This document shows positions 9,286-18,016 of a stretch of 64,000 nucleotides of DNA, piece by piece. The DNA comes from Oscillospiraceae bacterium. GTDB taxonomy: Bacteria > Bacillota > Clostridia > Oscillospirales > Oscillospiraceae. The stretch covers positions 51,192-115,191 of the forward strand of contig SVLO01000005.1 in assembly GCA_015067885.1 (NCBI GenBank). Direction: 5' to 3'. A program made the translations under genes and the position numbers. The notes below the pieces were generated by a model. The model was given only the letters and a program-made list of their open reading frames with translations, was not told the DNA's origin and did no database searches. The stretch's first letter is position 1, and each line of letters starts with the position of its first letter.

Positions 9286-10206
9286 ATGCGTATTCTGTTT
9301 ATGGGAACACCGGATTTTGCCGTTCCTTCCCTTGAGGCGCTTGTCAAGGCCGGACACGATATCTGCGGCGTATTTACTCAGCCGGACAAGCCAAAAAACC
9401 GCGGAATGAAGCTGCAGGCACCGCCTGTAAAGGAGTTTGCCCTTGCACATAACATTCCTGTGTTTCAACCGGAAACTGTGAAGGACGGCACTGCCCTTGC
9501 CATTATTGAGCGGCTGGAGCCGGAGCTGATTGCCGTGGCTGCTTATGGACGGATCTTGCCGGTTGAGATTTTGGATTATCCTGCCTTTGGCTGTATCAAT
9601 GTCCATTCGTCCTTACTGCCCAAGTATCGCGGTTCTGCCCCCATCCACTGGGCCATTCTCAACGGCGATGAAGTAAGCGGCGTAACCATTATGCACATGG
9701 CCAAGGCAATGGATGCCGGCGATATTATTGATCAAGCCATTACCCCTATCGACCCTGACGAAACCGTAGAAACGCTCCATGACAGATTGGCTTCTATGGG
9801 TGCCGAGCTGCTGGTAGATGTTGTGGCCAGGATAAAAGCCGGAACAGCCACCCGTACTGCACAGGACGAGAGCAAGGTAACCTTTGCGCCCATGCTGTCC
9901 CGGGAACTGTCCCCCCTTGATTGGACGCGGTCCGCTCGGCAGCTGCACGATCAGGTGCGTGGCCTGGTTCCCTGGCCGGCCACCACAACGGATATTATCG
10001 GAGCGCAGCCCATCAAAATCTTTCAAACAGAGCTGACAGGGCAGAAGACAAACGCCGCTCCCGGGACCATTTTGGATGCCGGAAAGAACGGTATCGATGT
10101 TGCCTGTGGTGATGGATTTGTGCTGCGCATCAAACAGCTTCAGGCGCAGGGCGGCAAGCGCATGGCGGCCGCGGATTATTTGCGCGGCCACCCGATCAAC
10201 ATCTGA
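9286..10206 (+). CDS. fmt: Methionyl-tRNA formyltransferase
   Basis: Formylates the initiator Met-tRNA using 10-formyl-tetrahydrofolate. The 306-residue product begins MRILFMGTPDFAVPSLEAL and carries the catalytic-site segment INVHSSLLPKYRGSAPIHWA. The C-terminal OB-like domain is present (MLSRELSPLDWTRSARQLHDQ). Length is normal (about 310). It follows def directly, the standard pair. Confidence 0.97.
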   Translation: MRILFMGTPDFAVPSLEALVKAGHDICGVFTQPDKPKNRGMKLQAPPVKEFALAHNIPVFQPETVKDGTALAIIERLEPELIAVAAYGRILPVEILDYPAFGCINVHSSLLPKYRGSAPIHWAILNGDEVSGVTIMHMAKAMDAGDIIDQAITPIDPDETVETLHDRLASMGAELLVDVVARIKAGTATRTAQDESKVTFAPMLSRELSPLDWTRSARQLHDQVRGLVPWPATTTDIIGAQPIKIFQTELTGQKTNAAPGTILDAGKNGIDVACGDGFVLRIKQLQAQGGKRMAAADYLRGHPINI

Positions 10207-10228
10207 TTGAACGACAGGAGGTGTTTCC

Positions 10229-11557
10229 ATGGATGCAAGACAGGTTGCATTGCTGACCCTTTGCGCCTGCGAGCGGCAGGGGGGCTGGTCTGACGGCGTG
10301 CTAAAAAAACAGCTGGCCCAAGCCGGACTGGACAGCCGTGATGCGGCCCTTGCCACCCAGTTGTGCTTTGGCGTGGTACAAAATCGCATTCTGCTGGATT
10401 TTTACATCTCCAAGTTTTCCAATATTCCCATTAAGCGCATGGAGAGCAAAGTGATACAAGCATTGCGTCTTGCGCTGTATCAAATGCTGTTTCTTACCCG
10501 AATTCCTCACAGCGCTGCCGTAAACAGCGCGGTGGAGTTGACTCGCGAAAGCTGCAAAAACCCCCGGGCAGCCGGTATGGTCAACGGGATTCTCCGCGCC
10601 TTGGAGCGCAATTTGGATCAGCTGCCACTGATCGACCAGGGCGACCCGGTTACGTACCTGTCCACCCTTTACAGCCACCCAGCCTGGCTGGTGGAGCTGT
10701 GGCTGAAGCAGTTGGGCCGGGAGGAAACCGCGGCGCTTCTAGCGGCCAACAACAGCGCTCCGCCCATTACGGCGCAGGTGAACACTTGCCGCATCAGCAC
10801 GCCTGCTTTATTGGCCCGCCTGTCGGAGCAGGGGGTGGATGCTCAGTTGCATCCATGGCTGCCCGACTGCTTGATTTTGCGGGATACCGGAAGCATTGAG
10901 GCGCTGGACAGCTTTAAGCAGGGCCTGTTCCACATCCAGGATGCAGCCAGCCGTATTGCGGTTGCAGCCGCCGGCGTAAAGCCGGGTATGCGTGTGCTGG
11001 ATGCTTGCGCCGCACCGGGTGGCAAGTCCTTTTCCTTGTCACTAGACATGGAAAACAGCGGCGAGATCATTTCCTGCGATCTCCACCCGCATAAGAAAAA
11101 GCTGATTCAGGCCGGTGCCGAACGGCTGGGATTTTCAGTTATTACACCTTTGACGGCTGACGCCGGTCAGTTCCGACCGGAGTGGCAGGATGGATTTGAC
11201 CTTGTGGTTGCTGACGTACCCTGTTCCGGCTTGGGTGTAATTCGCAAGAAGCCGGATATCCGCTACAAGGCACCGGAGCCTCTTGCTGATTTACCGGAGG
11301 TGCAGCTTCGAATTCTTCAAAACGTCGCCAATTATGTTCGGCCCGGCGGCGCACTGCTCTATTCAACTTGCACCCTTCTCGAACGGGAAAACAAAGCGGT
11401 TGTTACGCAATTTTTGGCGGATAACCCGCGGTTCTGCCTTGAGGCGTTTACTCTGCCCGAGCCAATCGGCACGGCGGAGGAGGGGATGGTCACGTTGTGG
11501 CCACACCGACATAATACGGACGGATTTTTCTTTGCAAAATTGAGGAGGCAGGCATGA
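10229..11557 (+). CDS. rsmB: 16S rRNA (cytosine-967-C5)-methyltransferase RsmB
   Basis: A 442-residue RNA methyltransferase. Residues 1-140 are a NusB-like domain (IPHSAAVNSAVELTRE). The methyltransferase part has the SAM loop LDACAAPGGKSFSLS, the DVPCSGLGVIRKKPD motif with one catalytic cysteine, and the second catalytic cysteine in YSTCTLLERENK. The ribosome site AGGAGGTG is 6 bases from the ATG. Its stop overlaps the rlmN start by 4 bases. Confidence 0.95.
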   Translation: MDARQVALLTLCACERQGGWSDGVLKKQLAQAGLDSRDAALATQLCFGVVQNRILLDFYISKFSNIPIKRMESKVIQALRLALYQMLFLTRIPHSAAVNSAVELTRESCKNPRAAGMVNGILRALERNLDQLPLIDQGDPVTYLSTLYSHPAWLVELWLKQLGREETAALLAANNSAPPITAQVNTCRISTPALLARLSEQGVDAQLHPWLPDCLILRDTGSIEALDSFKQGLFHIQDAASRIAVAAAGVKPGMRVLDACAAPGGKSFSLSLDMENSGEIISCDLHPHKKKLIQAGAERLGFSVITPLTADAGQFRPEWQDGFDLVVADVPCSGLGVIRKKPDIRYKAPEPLADLPEVQLRILQNVANYVRPGGALLYSTCTLLERENKAVVTQFLADNPRFCLEAFTLPEPIGTAEEGMVTLWPHRHNTDGFFFAKLRRQA

Positions 11558-12600
11558 TCGACATAAAGTCCTACAACCTGACCGATATGTCTGCGCTGTT
11601 CAAGCAGTGGGGTGAGCCGGCCTTTCGTGCCAAACAGGTGTTCCGGTGGCTCCATCGTGGTGTAACTGATTTTGATGCCATGAGCGACCTATCAAAAGCT
11701 CTGCGCGAAAAGCTGTCCTCCACTTGTACCATCAGCAGCCTGCAAGTAGAGCGCAAGCAGGTTTCGGCCATCGACGGCACCATCAAATATTTGTGGCGTC
11801 TGCCCGACGGCAATTGCATTGAAACGGTGCTGATGCGCTACAAACACGGTAATACCGTGTGCATTTCCTGCCAGGTCGGGTGTCGTATGGGTTGTGCTTT
11901 CTGCGCGTCCACTTTGGGCGGCAAGGTCCGCGATCTCACTCCGGCAGAAATGCTGGATCAGGTCATGTTCACCCAGCTTGACAGCGGGGAGCAGGTGTCC
12001 AACATCGTGCTGATGGGCATTGGTGAGCCGCTGGACAATTTTGATACGGTGATGCGTTTTTTGGAGCTTGTTAATTCGCCGGACGGTTTGAATATCGGTA
12101 TGCGGCACATTTCCTTGTCCACCTGTGGTCTGGCCGACAAAATCGATTTGCTTGCACAGAGGCATCTGCAACTGACTTTGTCGGTATCTCTGCACGCGCC
12201 GGACGACGAGACGCGCTCAACCATCATGCCCGTCAACCGGGCCATCAGTGTAGACCGGCTGATGGAAGCCTGCCACAACTACTTCAACGTAACCGGGCGA
12301 CGAATTTCCTTCGAGTACGCCATGATTGATGGAGTCAACGATTCCGATGCCCAGGCAGATTTATTGGCAAAGAAGATCAAAGGCATTGCCGCCCACGTCA
12401 ACTTGATTCCCCTGAACCACGTGGAGGAAAGTCCCCTGAAACCCAGCCGCAGAGTCAGGCAATTTCAGCAACGGTTGGAGGAGAAGGGTATCGCCGTCAC
12501 AGTACGGCGCAGGCTGGGCAGCGATATTGATGCCTCCTGCGGACAATTGCGCCGCAAGGCAATGAACAAACAGCAATCAGGAAAAGAGGCTGACACATGA
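11554..12600 (+). CDS. rlmN: Dual-specificity 23S rRNA/tRNA (adenine-C2)-methyltransferase RlmN
   Basis: A 348-residue radical SAM enzyme that methylates A2503 of 23S rRNA and A37 of some tRNAs. The cluster motif CRMGCAFC is present in the segment CQVGCRMGCAFCASTLGG, and the catalytic cysteine of the C-terminus is seen in SDIDASCGQLRRKA. The other methyl-relay cysteine lies in the LSTCGL segment. It overlaps rsmB and prpC by 4 bases at each end, so the three are coupled. Confidence 0.96.
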   Translation: MIDIKSYNLTDMSALFKQWGEPAFRAKQVFRWLHRGVTDFDAMSDLSKALREKLSSTCTISSLQVERKQVSAIDGTIKYLWRLPDGNCIETVLMRYKHGNTVCISCQVGCRMGCAFCASTLGGKVRDLTPAEMLDQVMFTQLDSGEQVSNIVLMGIGEPLDNFDTVMRFLELVNSPDGLNIGMRHISLSTCGLADKIDLLAQRHLQLTLSVSLHAPDDETRSTIMPVNRAISVDRLMEACHNYFNVTGRRISFEYAMIDGVNDSDAQADLLAKKIKGIAAHVNLIPLNHVEESPLKPSRRVRQFQQRLEEKGIAVTVRRRLGSDIDASCGQLRRKAMNKQQSGKEADT

Positions 12601-13322
12601 ATATGTGGGGTATAACCGACCGGGGTGTTGTCCGGGAGGAAAATCAGGACGCTTACGCCTTGCAGGTGCTGTCTGACCGACAGCAGCTTGCAGTGGTATG
12701 CGACGGCATGGGTGGTGCCCGTGCCGGCAACATTGCCAGCACAATGGCGGTTGAAACGTTTATGGATGCGTTTTCCTCCCTTTGGGACGCCGGTGAGCGT
12801 AAGGCGGAAATTTTGTTGCAGACTGCCGCCTCGCGTGCCAACGAGGTCGTGCATCACCGTGCCATGACGGACAGCGCCTGCTACGGTATGGGTACGACCA
12901 TGGTGTCGGTGTATCTCGACGGCAAGCACGCAATCGTTTTGAACGAGGGTGACAGCCGCGCCTATTTTATCACGCCCGAATCGATTTCCCAGGTTACCCG
13001 GGATCATTCGCTGGTTGAGGATTTGGTGCAGCGTGGAGAATTGACCCCGGAACAGGCGCGAATTCATCCCAACAAAAACCTGATCACCCGCGCTCTGGGG
13101 TCCGAAACGAATTTGCACGCAGATTTGTTTTATCTGGACGTCGTACCCGGACAGTTCTTTCTGCTGTGCAGTGACGGATTGAGCAATGTGGTTTCTGAGC
13201 AGGAGATGCTGTACGAAGTGCTTCACGGTGGCGAAATCTCCCAGTGCTGTGACCGACTGCTGGAAATTGCGATCAAGCGCGGCGCACCGGACAATGTAAC
13301 GGTGGCGCTGGTTGCGTGTTAA
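12597..13322 (+). CDS. prpC: PP2C-type Ser/Thr protein phosphatase PrpC
   Basis: A 241-residue metal-dependent phosphatase that reverses the action of the adjacent kinase. The PP2C metal-binding motifs are present: REENQDAY, VCDGMGGARAGNIAS, LNEGDSRAYF and RGAPDNVTVALV. No membrane segment is visible. It overlaps rlmN by 4 bases and lies 12 bases before prkC, the normal phosphatase-kinase pair of Firmicutes. Confidence 0.95.
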   Translation: MNMWGITDRGVVREENQDAYALQVLSDRQQLAVVCDGMGGARAGNIASTMAVETFMDAFSSLWDAGERKAEILLQTAASRANEVVHHRAMTDSACYGMGTTMVSVYLDGKHAIVLNEGDSRAYFITPESISQVTRDHSLVEDLVQRGELTPEQARIHPNKNLITRALGSETNLHADLFYLDVVPGQFFLLCSDGLSNVVSEQEMLYEVLHGGEISQCCDRLLEIAIKRGAPDNVTVALVAC

Positions 13323-13334
13323 GGAGGTGAGAGA

Positions 13335-15332
13335 ATGGACCAGAATATCGGAAAGCTGCTTGATAATCGATATGAGCTTTTGGAGCTGATCGGTGTCGGT
13401 GGTATGGCAAAGGTGTATAAAGCGCGCTGTCACCGGTTAAATCGTTTGGTAGCTGTAAAAATTCTGCGTGATGATCTGTCGCAGGATTCGGATTTCCGCC
13501 GTCGTTTTTACGACGAATCTCAAGCGGTTGCCATGCTCTCTCATCCTAATATCGTGGCGGTGTACGACGTAAATCGTTCGGATGATTTGGAATATATCGT
13601 CATGGAACTGATCGACGGCATCAGCCTGAAGCAGTATATGCAGAAAAAAGGAAATAAGCTGAATTGGCGTGAAGCACTGCACTTCATTACCCAAATCGTG
13701 AAGGGGCTTGGACACGCTCACAGCCGCGGTATCATTCACCGCGATATTAAGCCGCACAACATCATGGTGCTGCGGGATGGCAGTGTTAAGGTTGCTGATT
13801 TTGGCATTGCGCGTTTGGCCTCTGCCGGACACAGCACCCTTACCCAGGAGACCCTTGGTTCGGTACACTATATTTCTCCGGAGCAGGCGCGCGGAAGTCA
13901 TATCGACGCCCGTTCCGATCTGTACTCTGCCGGTGTAGTTTTATATGAGATGTTGACCGGACGGCTGCCCTTTGAGGGGGACTCGCCCGTTTCCGTCGCC
14001 ATTCAGCACATCAACAGCATCCCGCTTTCACCCAGAGAGCTGAATGCGGAAATTCCCGAAGCGCTTGAAACTATCACCATGAAAGCTATGGCTTCCAGCG
14101 TTGACAAACGCTATGAAAGCGCGGCGGCAATGCTGGCCGATCTGGAGGAGTTCCGCAAAAATCCCAGCATTAACTTTGACTACACCTGCGAAGATTTAGC
14201 GCCAGCTAACGAAACGCCCTCCGCGGACAGCGAGAAAACGCGGAAAGTAACGGTTGGCGCGTTTGCGCACACCGAACGTACGCAGCAAAAGGGAAGCGGG
14301 GACCAGCGAGTTCGCCGTTCCGGCCCCAAATCCGCCCCTCGCGACGACGAGGAGGACGATGACCGCGGCGAGGTTTGGCCCATTGTTGTGGCCAGTGCCG
14401 CTATCCTGTTGTTTGTAGGTGGTCTGCTTTATTTCCTGTTCGGTTTCATTAAGCCTATGTTCCAGACAACACCCGACTACGTGATCCCCAACCTTGTGGG
14501 ACAGGTTTACAGCGAAGTTGCAGAGGACGAGAGTCTTTTGGGCGAATTTACGGTTTCTGTTTCCGAGAGTGTGACCAGCGAGGAACCAAAGGGGACCATT
14601 ATCAAGCAATCGCCGGATGGGGACACAAAAACGAAAGATCCCAATACGCAGATTCTGTTGACCATCAGCAACGGCCCCGAAATCATCATTATGACCGACG
14701 TTACGGGTCAGGAGTATCACAAGGCCCTGGTCACCCTGCAAAATATGGGGCTTTTTGTGCCGGTACCCAGCTACGCTGCCCACGAAGAAATTCCTGCCAA
14801 TCATGTCATTTCCCACACACCGCTTGAGGGTACTGAAATGCGCCCCGGTGACCGGGTAGACCTGGTGGTCAGCACCGGCCCTTCTGAAAAGTTGGAGCAG
14901 GTCCCGCTGTTTATCGGTCAGACTGAGGAGTGGGCCCGGAACAAGATCGATTTGCAGAATTTGAAGCTGGGTTCCGTATTCCAGGTGTGGAGCAGTGAGT
15001 ACGCGGCCGGCGTCGTGGTGGATCAAAGCATTGCCGCATATACCGAGGTGCCGCAGGGTACACAAATCAACCTGCAGGTCAGCAAGGGACCCGACCCCAG
15101 CATTCAAATTCCTGCTACCAAAAGCAAAACAATTTCCATTGATTTGCCTGCCGATTCCGGTCAGATACGTGTATCGCTGAAGGATGGAGATACTGTGATC
15201 ATGGAGCGGACCGTGGATACCGCAACCAATACTACAATTACGTTCCAGGTGACCGGAAGCGGTACCAAACTGTACAGTATCTACTTTAACGACCAGTTCC
15301 ACGCAAGTCAGAGCGTGGACTTTGACAGTTGA
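13335..15332 (+). CDS. prkC: PASTA-domain Ser/Thr protein kinase PrkC/Stk
   Basis: A 665-residue receptor kinase. Residues 12-270 form the kinase domain, with the glycine loop GVGGMAKVYKA, the lysine in AVKILRDD, the catalytic loop IHRDIKPHN and DFG. A charged linker leads to one transmembrane helix at about residues 350-373. Three extracellular PASTA repeats follow (starting near YVIPNLVGQ, IIIMTDVTGQ and LEQVPLFIGQ), then a beta-rich C-terminal domain. PASTA repeats sense muropeptides or lipid II, and PrkC triggers spore germination in Bacillus. The ribosome site AAGGAGGTGAG is strong. Confidence 0.96.
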   Translation: MDQNIGKLLDNRYELLELIGVGGMAKVYKARCHRLNRLVAVKILRDDLSQDSDFRRRFYDESQAVAMLSHPNIVAVYDVNRSDDLEYIVMELIDGISLKQYMQKKGNKLNWREALHFITQIVKGLGHAHSRGIIHRDIKPHNIMVLRDGSVKVADFGIARLASAGHSTLTQETLGSVHYISPEQARGSHIDARSDLYSAGVVLYEMLTGRLPFEGDSPVSVAIQHINSIPLSPRELNAEIPEALETITMKAMASSVDKRYESAAAMLADLEEFRKNPSINFDYTCEDLAPANETPSADSEKTRKVTVGAFAHTERTQQKGSGDQRVRRSGPKSAPRDDEEDDDRGEVWPIVVASAAILLFVGGLLYFLFGFIKPMFQTTPDYVIPNLVGQVYSEVAEDESLLGEFTVSVSESVTSEEPKGTIIKQSPDGDTKTKDPNTQILLTISNGPEIIIMTDVTGQEYHKALVTLQNMGLFVPVPSYAAHEEIPANHVISHTPLEGTEMRPGDRVDLVVSTGPSEKLEQVPLFIGQTEEWARNKIDLQNLKLGSVFQVWSSEYAAGVVVDQSIAAYTEVPQGTQINLQVSKGPDPSIQIPATKSKTISIDLPADSGQIRVSLKDGDTVIMERTVDTATNTTITFQVTGSGTKLYSIYFNDQFHASQSVDFDS

Positions 15333-15333
15333 T

Positions 15334-16227
15334 ATGGCAGAGGGGACTATTGTAAAAGCGCTGAGCGGTTTTTATTACGTTCACAGCGCCGGACAGCTTT
15401 TCACCTGCCGGGCAAGGGGAAAGTTCCGCCACGGTAAGCTGTCGCCTCTGGTGGGGGACCGGGTTCGTTTCACCGAGCTGGAGGATCATACCGGAGCGGT
15501 GGACGAGATTTTGCCCCGGGTCAATCAGTTTGTTCGGCCTGCGGTTGCCAATGTCGACCAGCTTGTCATTATCGTATCCCAGGCGATCCCAATTACAGAT
15601 CCGTTTTTGATTGACCGCATCATCACTGTGGCCGCCAGCCGCGGCTGCGGCTGTGTGATATGTGTTAACAAATGCGATCTGGATGCGGGGGACGAATTGT
15701 TTGACACCTATACCCGGGCCGGTTATCCAACGGTCCGTGTCAGTGCTGAAACAGGGGAGGGGCTTGAGCAATTACGCCGACTCATAGCTGGAAAGGTATC
15801 TGCCTTTACAGGTAATTCCGGCGTGGGCAAGTCCAGTATTTTGAATGGTCTTTCCCCCGAGTTTGCACTTGATACCGGTGAGGTTAGCGAAAAGCTGGGC
15901 CGCGGGTGCCACACGACCCGGCACGTGGAGCTGTTTGCGCTGGATGAACATACGCTGATTGCCGATACTCCCGGCTTTTCTTCCTTTGATGCAGACGGAG
16001 CCGATCTTTGCGGCAAGGAGGAGCTGGCGACCTATTTTCCCGAGTTTGCTCCGCACCGGGATATGTGCCAATTCCCCGATTGTGCCCACATCAAGGGACG
16101 CGGGTGCGCTGTTTTGGATGCGATTGCCCGCGGTGAAATCAGCCGAAGTCGCCACGAGAGCTATGTGCGCCTATACGAACAGGCAAGTTCCATCCCGGAT
16201 TGGGAGCGGAATGGAAAAACAAGATAA
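15334..16227 (+). CDS. rsgA: Small-subunit ribosome biogenesis GTPase RsgA
   Basis: A 297-residue circularly permuted GTPase that checks maturation of the 30S subunit. It has an N-terminal OB fold, NKCD (G4) before the P-loop GNSGVGKSS (G1) and DTPGFSSF (G3), the order that marks the permutation. A zinc-binding C-terminal part (CQFPDCAHIKGRGC) follows. The ATG at 15334 is 2 bases after the prkC stop with no clear ribosome site, suggesting translational coupling; an in-frame TTG at 15322 is the alternative. In B. subtilis rpe and thiN follow; here they are absent. Confidence 0.94.
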   Translation: MAEGTIVKALSGFYYVHSAGQLFTCRARGKFRHGKLSPLVGDRVRFTELEDHTGAVDEILPRVNQFVRPAVANVDQLVIIVSQAIPITDPFLIDRIITVAASRGCGCVICVNKCDLDAGDELFDTYTRAGYPTVRVSAETGEGLEQLRRLIAGKVSAFTGNSGVGKSSILNGLSPEFALDTGEVSEKLGRGCHTTRHVELFALDEHTLIADTPGFSSFDADGADLCGKEELATYFPEFAPHRDMCQFPDCAHIKGRGCAVLDAIARGEISRSRHESYVRLYEQASSIPDWERNGKTR

Positions 16228-16232
16228 GCTGT

Positions 16233-16270
16233 AACAAACGGCTGTTCCCTCCGGGGGACAGCCGTTTGTT
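16233..16270 (+). terminator. Hairpin terminator after rsgA
   Basis: A perfect 13-bp stem (AACAAACGGCTGT at 16233-16245 with its complement at 16258-16270) has a 12-base loop. The T-run after it is weak (TTGTGTCCCGGTCTTTT), so termination may be partial. It separates the rsgA unit from spoVM. Confidence 0.7.
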
Positions 16271-16341
16271 GTGTCCCGGTCTTTTCCCATGCATATATTG
16301 GATTAGTCCGCTTTTGCGGCAGAATAAAAGGAGGTACAAAT

Positions 16342-16413
16342 ATGAATGTTGTCGTGGTAAAGGCACCCAAAGCGCTGCGAAAAGTGCTGGCCAAGCTTTT
16401 CGGTATTCACTGA
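16342..16413 (+). CDS. spoVM: Stage V sporulation protein SpoVM (23 residues)
   Basis: A 23-codon gene. The product MNVVVVKAPKALRKVLAKLF ends in GIH. SpoVM is an amphipathic helix that recognises the convex forespore membrane and anchors SpoIVA there. The pattern here is the same: a short hydrophobic start, a KAPK turn with the central proline, then an amphipathic helix with spaced basic residues. A near-perfect ribosome site AAAAGGAGGT (16327-16336) lies 5 bases before the ATG. The position right after rsgA matches the end of the same string in B. subtilis, and sipL and spoIVA follow. Length (26 in B. subtilis) agrees. The main doubt is only its small size. Confidence 0.88.
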   Translation: MNVVVVKAPKALRKVLAKLFGIH

Positions 16414-16481
16414 CATAACCCGTCCTCCGCTTGCATATTCTTTGGCAAGACCCAATGTGAATTGCAAGGAGAGGATTTACT

Positions 16482-17999
16482 ATGGAACTGACCTGGGAGC
16501 ATATTGACCACTGCAAGCTGATGTTGGATACCTGCATCAGTCAGGAAGAAACACAGGAAATCATCGTCCCGGACGCCTGCCCGGACATTCGCGACATTGT
16601 GGAGGCAGGCGGTCAACTGTTCGTAACGGACAGGAGCATAGAAAACGGCGCCCTTGTTGTAAACGGAAGGATCGACGGTTGGGTCCTGTACTGTCCGGAA
16701 GATGCCCAAGGACCCTGTCGCATGGAGATCCGAATGCCCTTTTCCGTAAAAACCGATGCTGCCGGCTGTTCTCCGGAGGGACACAGCATCATTCGTCCTG
16801 TGCTGTGCAGGGTTGACGCACGAACGTTAAATCCCCGCAAAGTGCTGGTAAGAGCCGATTTGTCCTTTGGCGTAACGCTGTACGAAAGTCAGGTGTTGAC
16901 CCTGTGCAGCGGCGCAACCTGTGAAGAGCCGGCAGGTATACAGAAATTGACCGGCAATTATTCGGCCTATCTTACAACGCAGGTCAGAGAAAAACACGTT
17001 TCCGTCTATGAAGAGGTGCGCCTGCCAATGGAATTTCAGGGTGAGACGGACCTGGTCTGTCCGGAGGCCCGGGCGTGGTGTACCGAATGCAGAATGGTAG
17101 GAAATAAGCTGTTATTCAAAGGTGAGGCGCGTGTGCGGCTGCGGTGTATCTCCCAGGGACAGCTTCGCTCCACTACCATACCCGTCGGATTTTCTCAGGT
17201 AATTGAGATGGACGGAGTCGGGGAACAGGCAGACTGCTCGGTAGAGCTGTTTGTAAGCAGTTTGGAGTGCGTGAAAGCCGGTTCGGACGGCCAAATGCTG
17301 AATGTTACGCTGGAGCTGTTTGGTCAGGCAGTTGTGTGTCAGCAGCTTTCACTGACATTATTGCAGGATGCGTACAGCACGCGCTCAGAGCTTGCGGTAG
17401 AAACAGAGAACTGCCATTTGAACGAGTTGCTCGACCGCTCCGTAAAGCCTCGGAGTGTTCGCGAGGTGTTTGAGACGGAAGTTCAGGCAAAGTATGTTAT
17501 CGATACTGCGGTCTGTGTCTGTCGTACGGACCTGGTCCGGCAGGGGGACGATACCCTCGCTCAGACATTGCTGCAGATTCAGGTCATGTACGTGGATACG
17601 CAGGAACAGCTTAGGACCGTCAGCCGCAGCATAACGGTGAGCGATCGGGTGGATGAGCCTGCCCCGGGGACCTGCCGACTTCTCTGTCGCTGTATAAGCG
17701 AACCTTTTGCCGCAATAGCCGCAGGAGGCATTGAGGTACATTTTGACCTGGAATTTGGCTGCGTGCTGACGCGGCAGCAGTCTGCCCTTATGATCAAGCA
17801 GGCCCGCCTGAGTGAATGCAGCTACGGCACCACACAGCCACGGCCCTCCGCTGTGCTGCGTATGCCGCTGCCCGGTGAGCGGCTTTGGGACATTGCAAAA
17901 GCGTACAGCACCACCATAGATCAGATTTGTCAGGCAAATGCACTGGAAGAGGCCAACCTGCCCACCGGCCGGATGTTGCTGATTCCGCTCGGCTGCTGA
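16482..17999 (+). CDS. sipL: SpoIVA-interacting protein SipL (DUF3794 domains and LysM)
   Basis: A 505-residue mother-cell protein that binds SpoIVA in Clostridia and is needed to build the spore coat. It starts MELTWEHIDHCKLMLDTCIS and contains repeated DUF3794 (SPOCS) beta domains, then a C-terminal LysM domain at about residues 458-505 (GERLWDIAKAYSTTIDQICQ). In C. difficile the LysM part binds SpoIVA. It lies directly before spoIVA (17 bases) and after spoVM. A possible sigma-E promoter is seen across the spoVM stop: ACATAAC near 16413-16419 and CATATTCT at 16434-16441, spacer about 14, matching only loosely. Confidence 0.92.
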   Translation: MELTWEHIDHCKLMLDTCISQEETQEIIVPDACPDIRDIVEAGGQLFVTDRSIENGALVVNGRIDGWVLYCPEDAQGPCRMEIRMPFSVKTDAAGCSPEGHSIIRPVLCRVDARTLNPRKVLVRADLSFGVTLYESQVLTLCSGATCEEPAGIQKLTGNYSAYLTTQVREKHVSVYEEVRLPMEFQGETDLVCPEARAWCTECRMVGNKLLFKGEARVRLRCISQGQLRSTTIPVGFSQVIEMDGVGEQADCSVELFVSSLECVKAGSDGQMLNVTLELFGQAVVCQQLSLTLLQDAYSTRSELAVETENCHLNELLDRSVKPRSVREVFETEVQAKYVIDTAVCVCRTDLVRQGDDTLAQTLLQIQVMYVDTQEQLRTVSRSITVSDRVDEPAPGTCRLLCRCISEPFAAIAAGGIEVHFDLEFGCVLTRQQSALMIKQARLSECSYGTTQPRPSAVLRMPLPGERLWDIAKAYSTTIDQICQANALEEANLPTGRMLLIPLGC

Positions 18000-18016
18000 A
18001 AGGGGAGGGGAAACAC

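Noticed and set aside
16271..16341. Sigma-E promoter before spoVM
   Set aside because: CATATATT at 16285-16292 resembles a -10 box, but no matching -35 element lies at the right distance.
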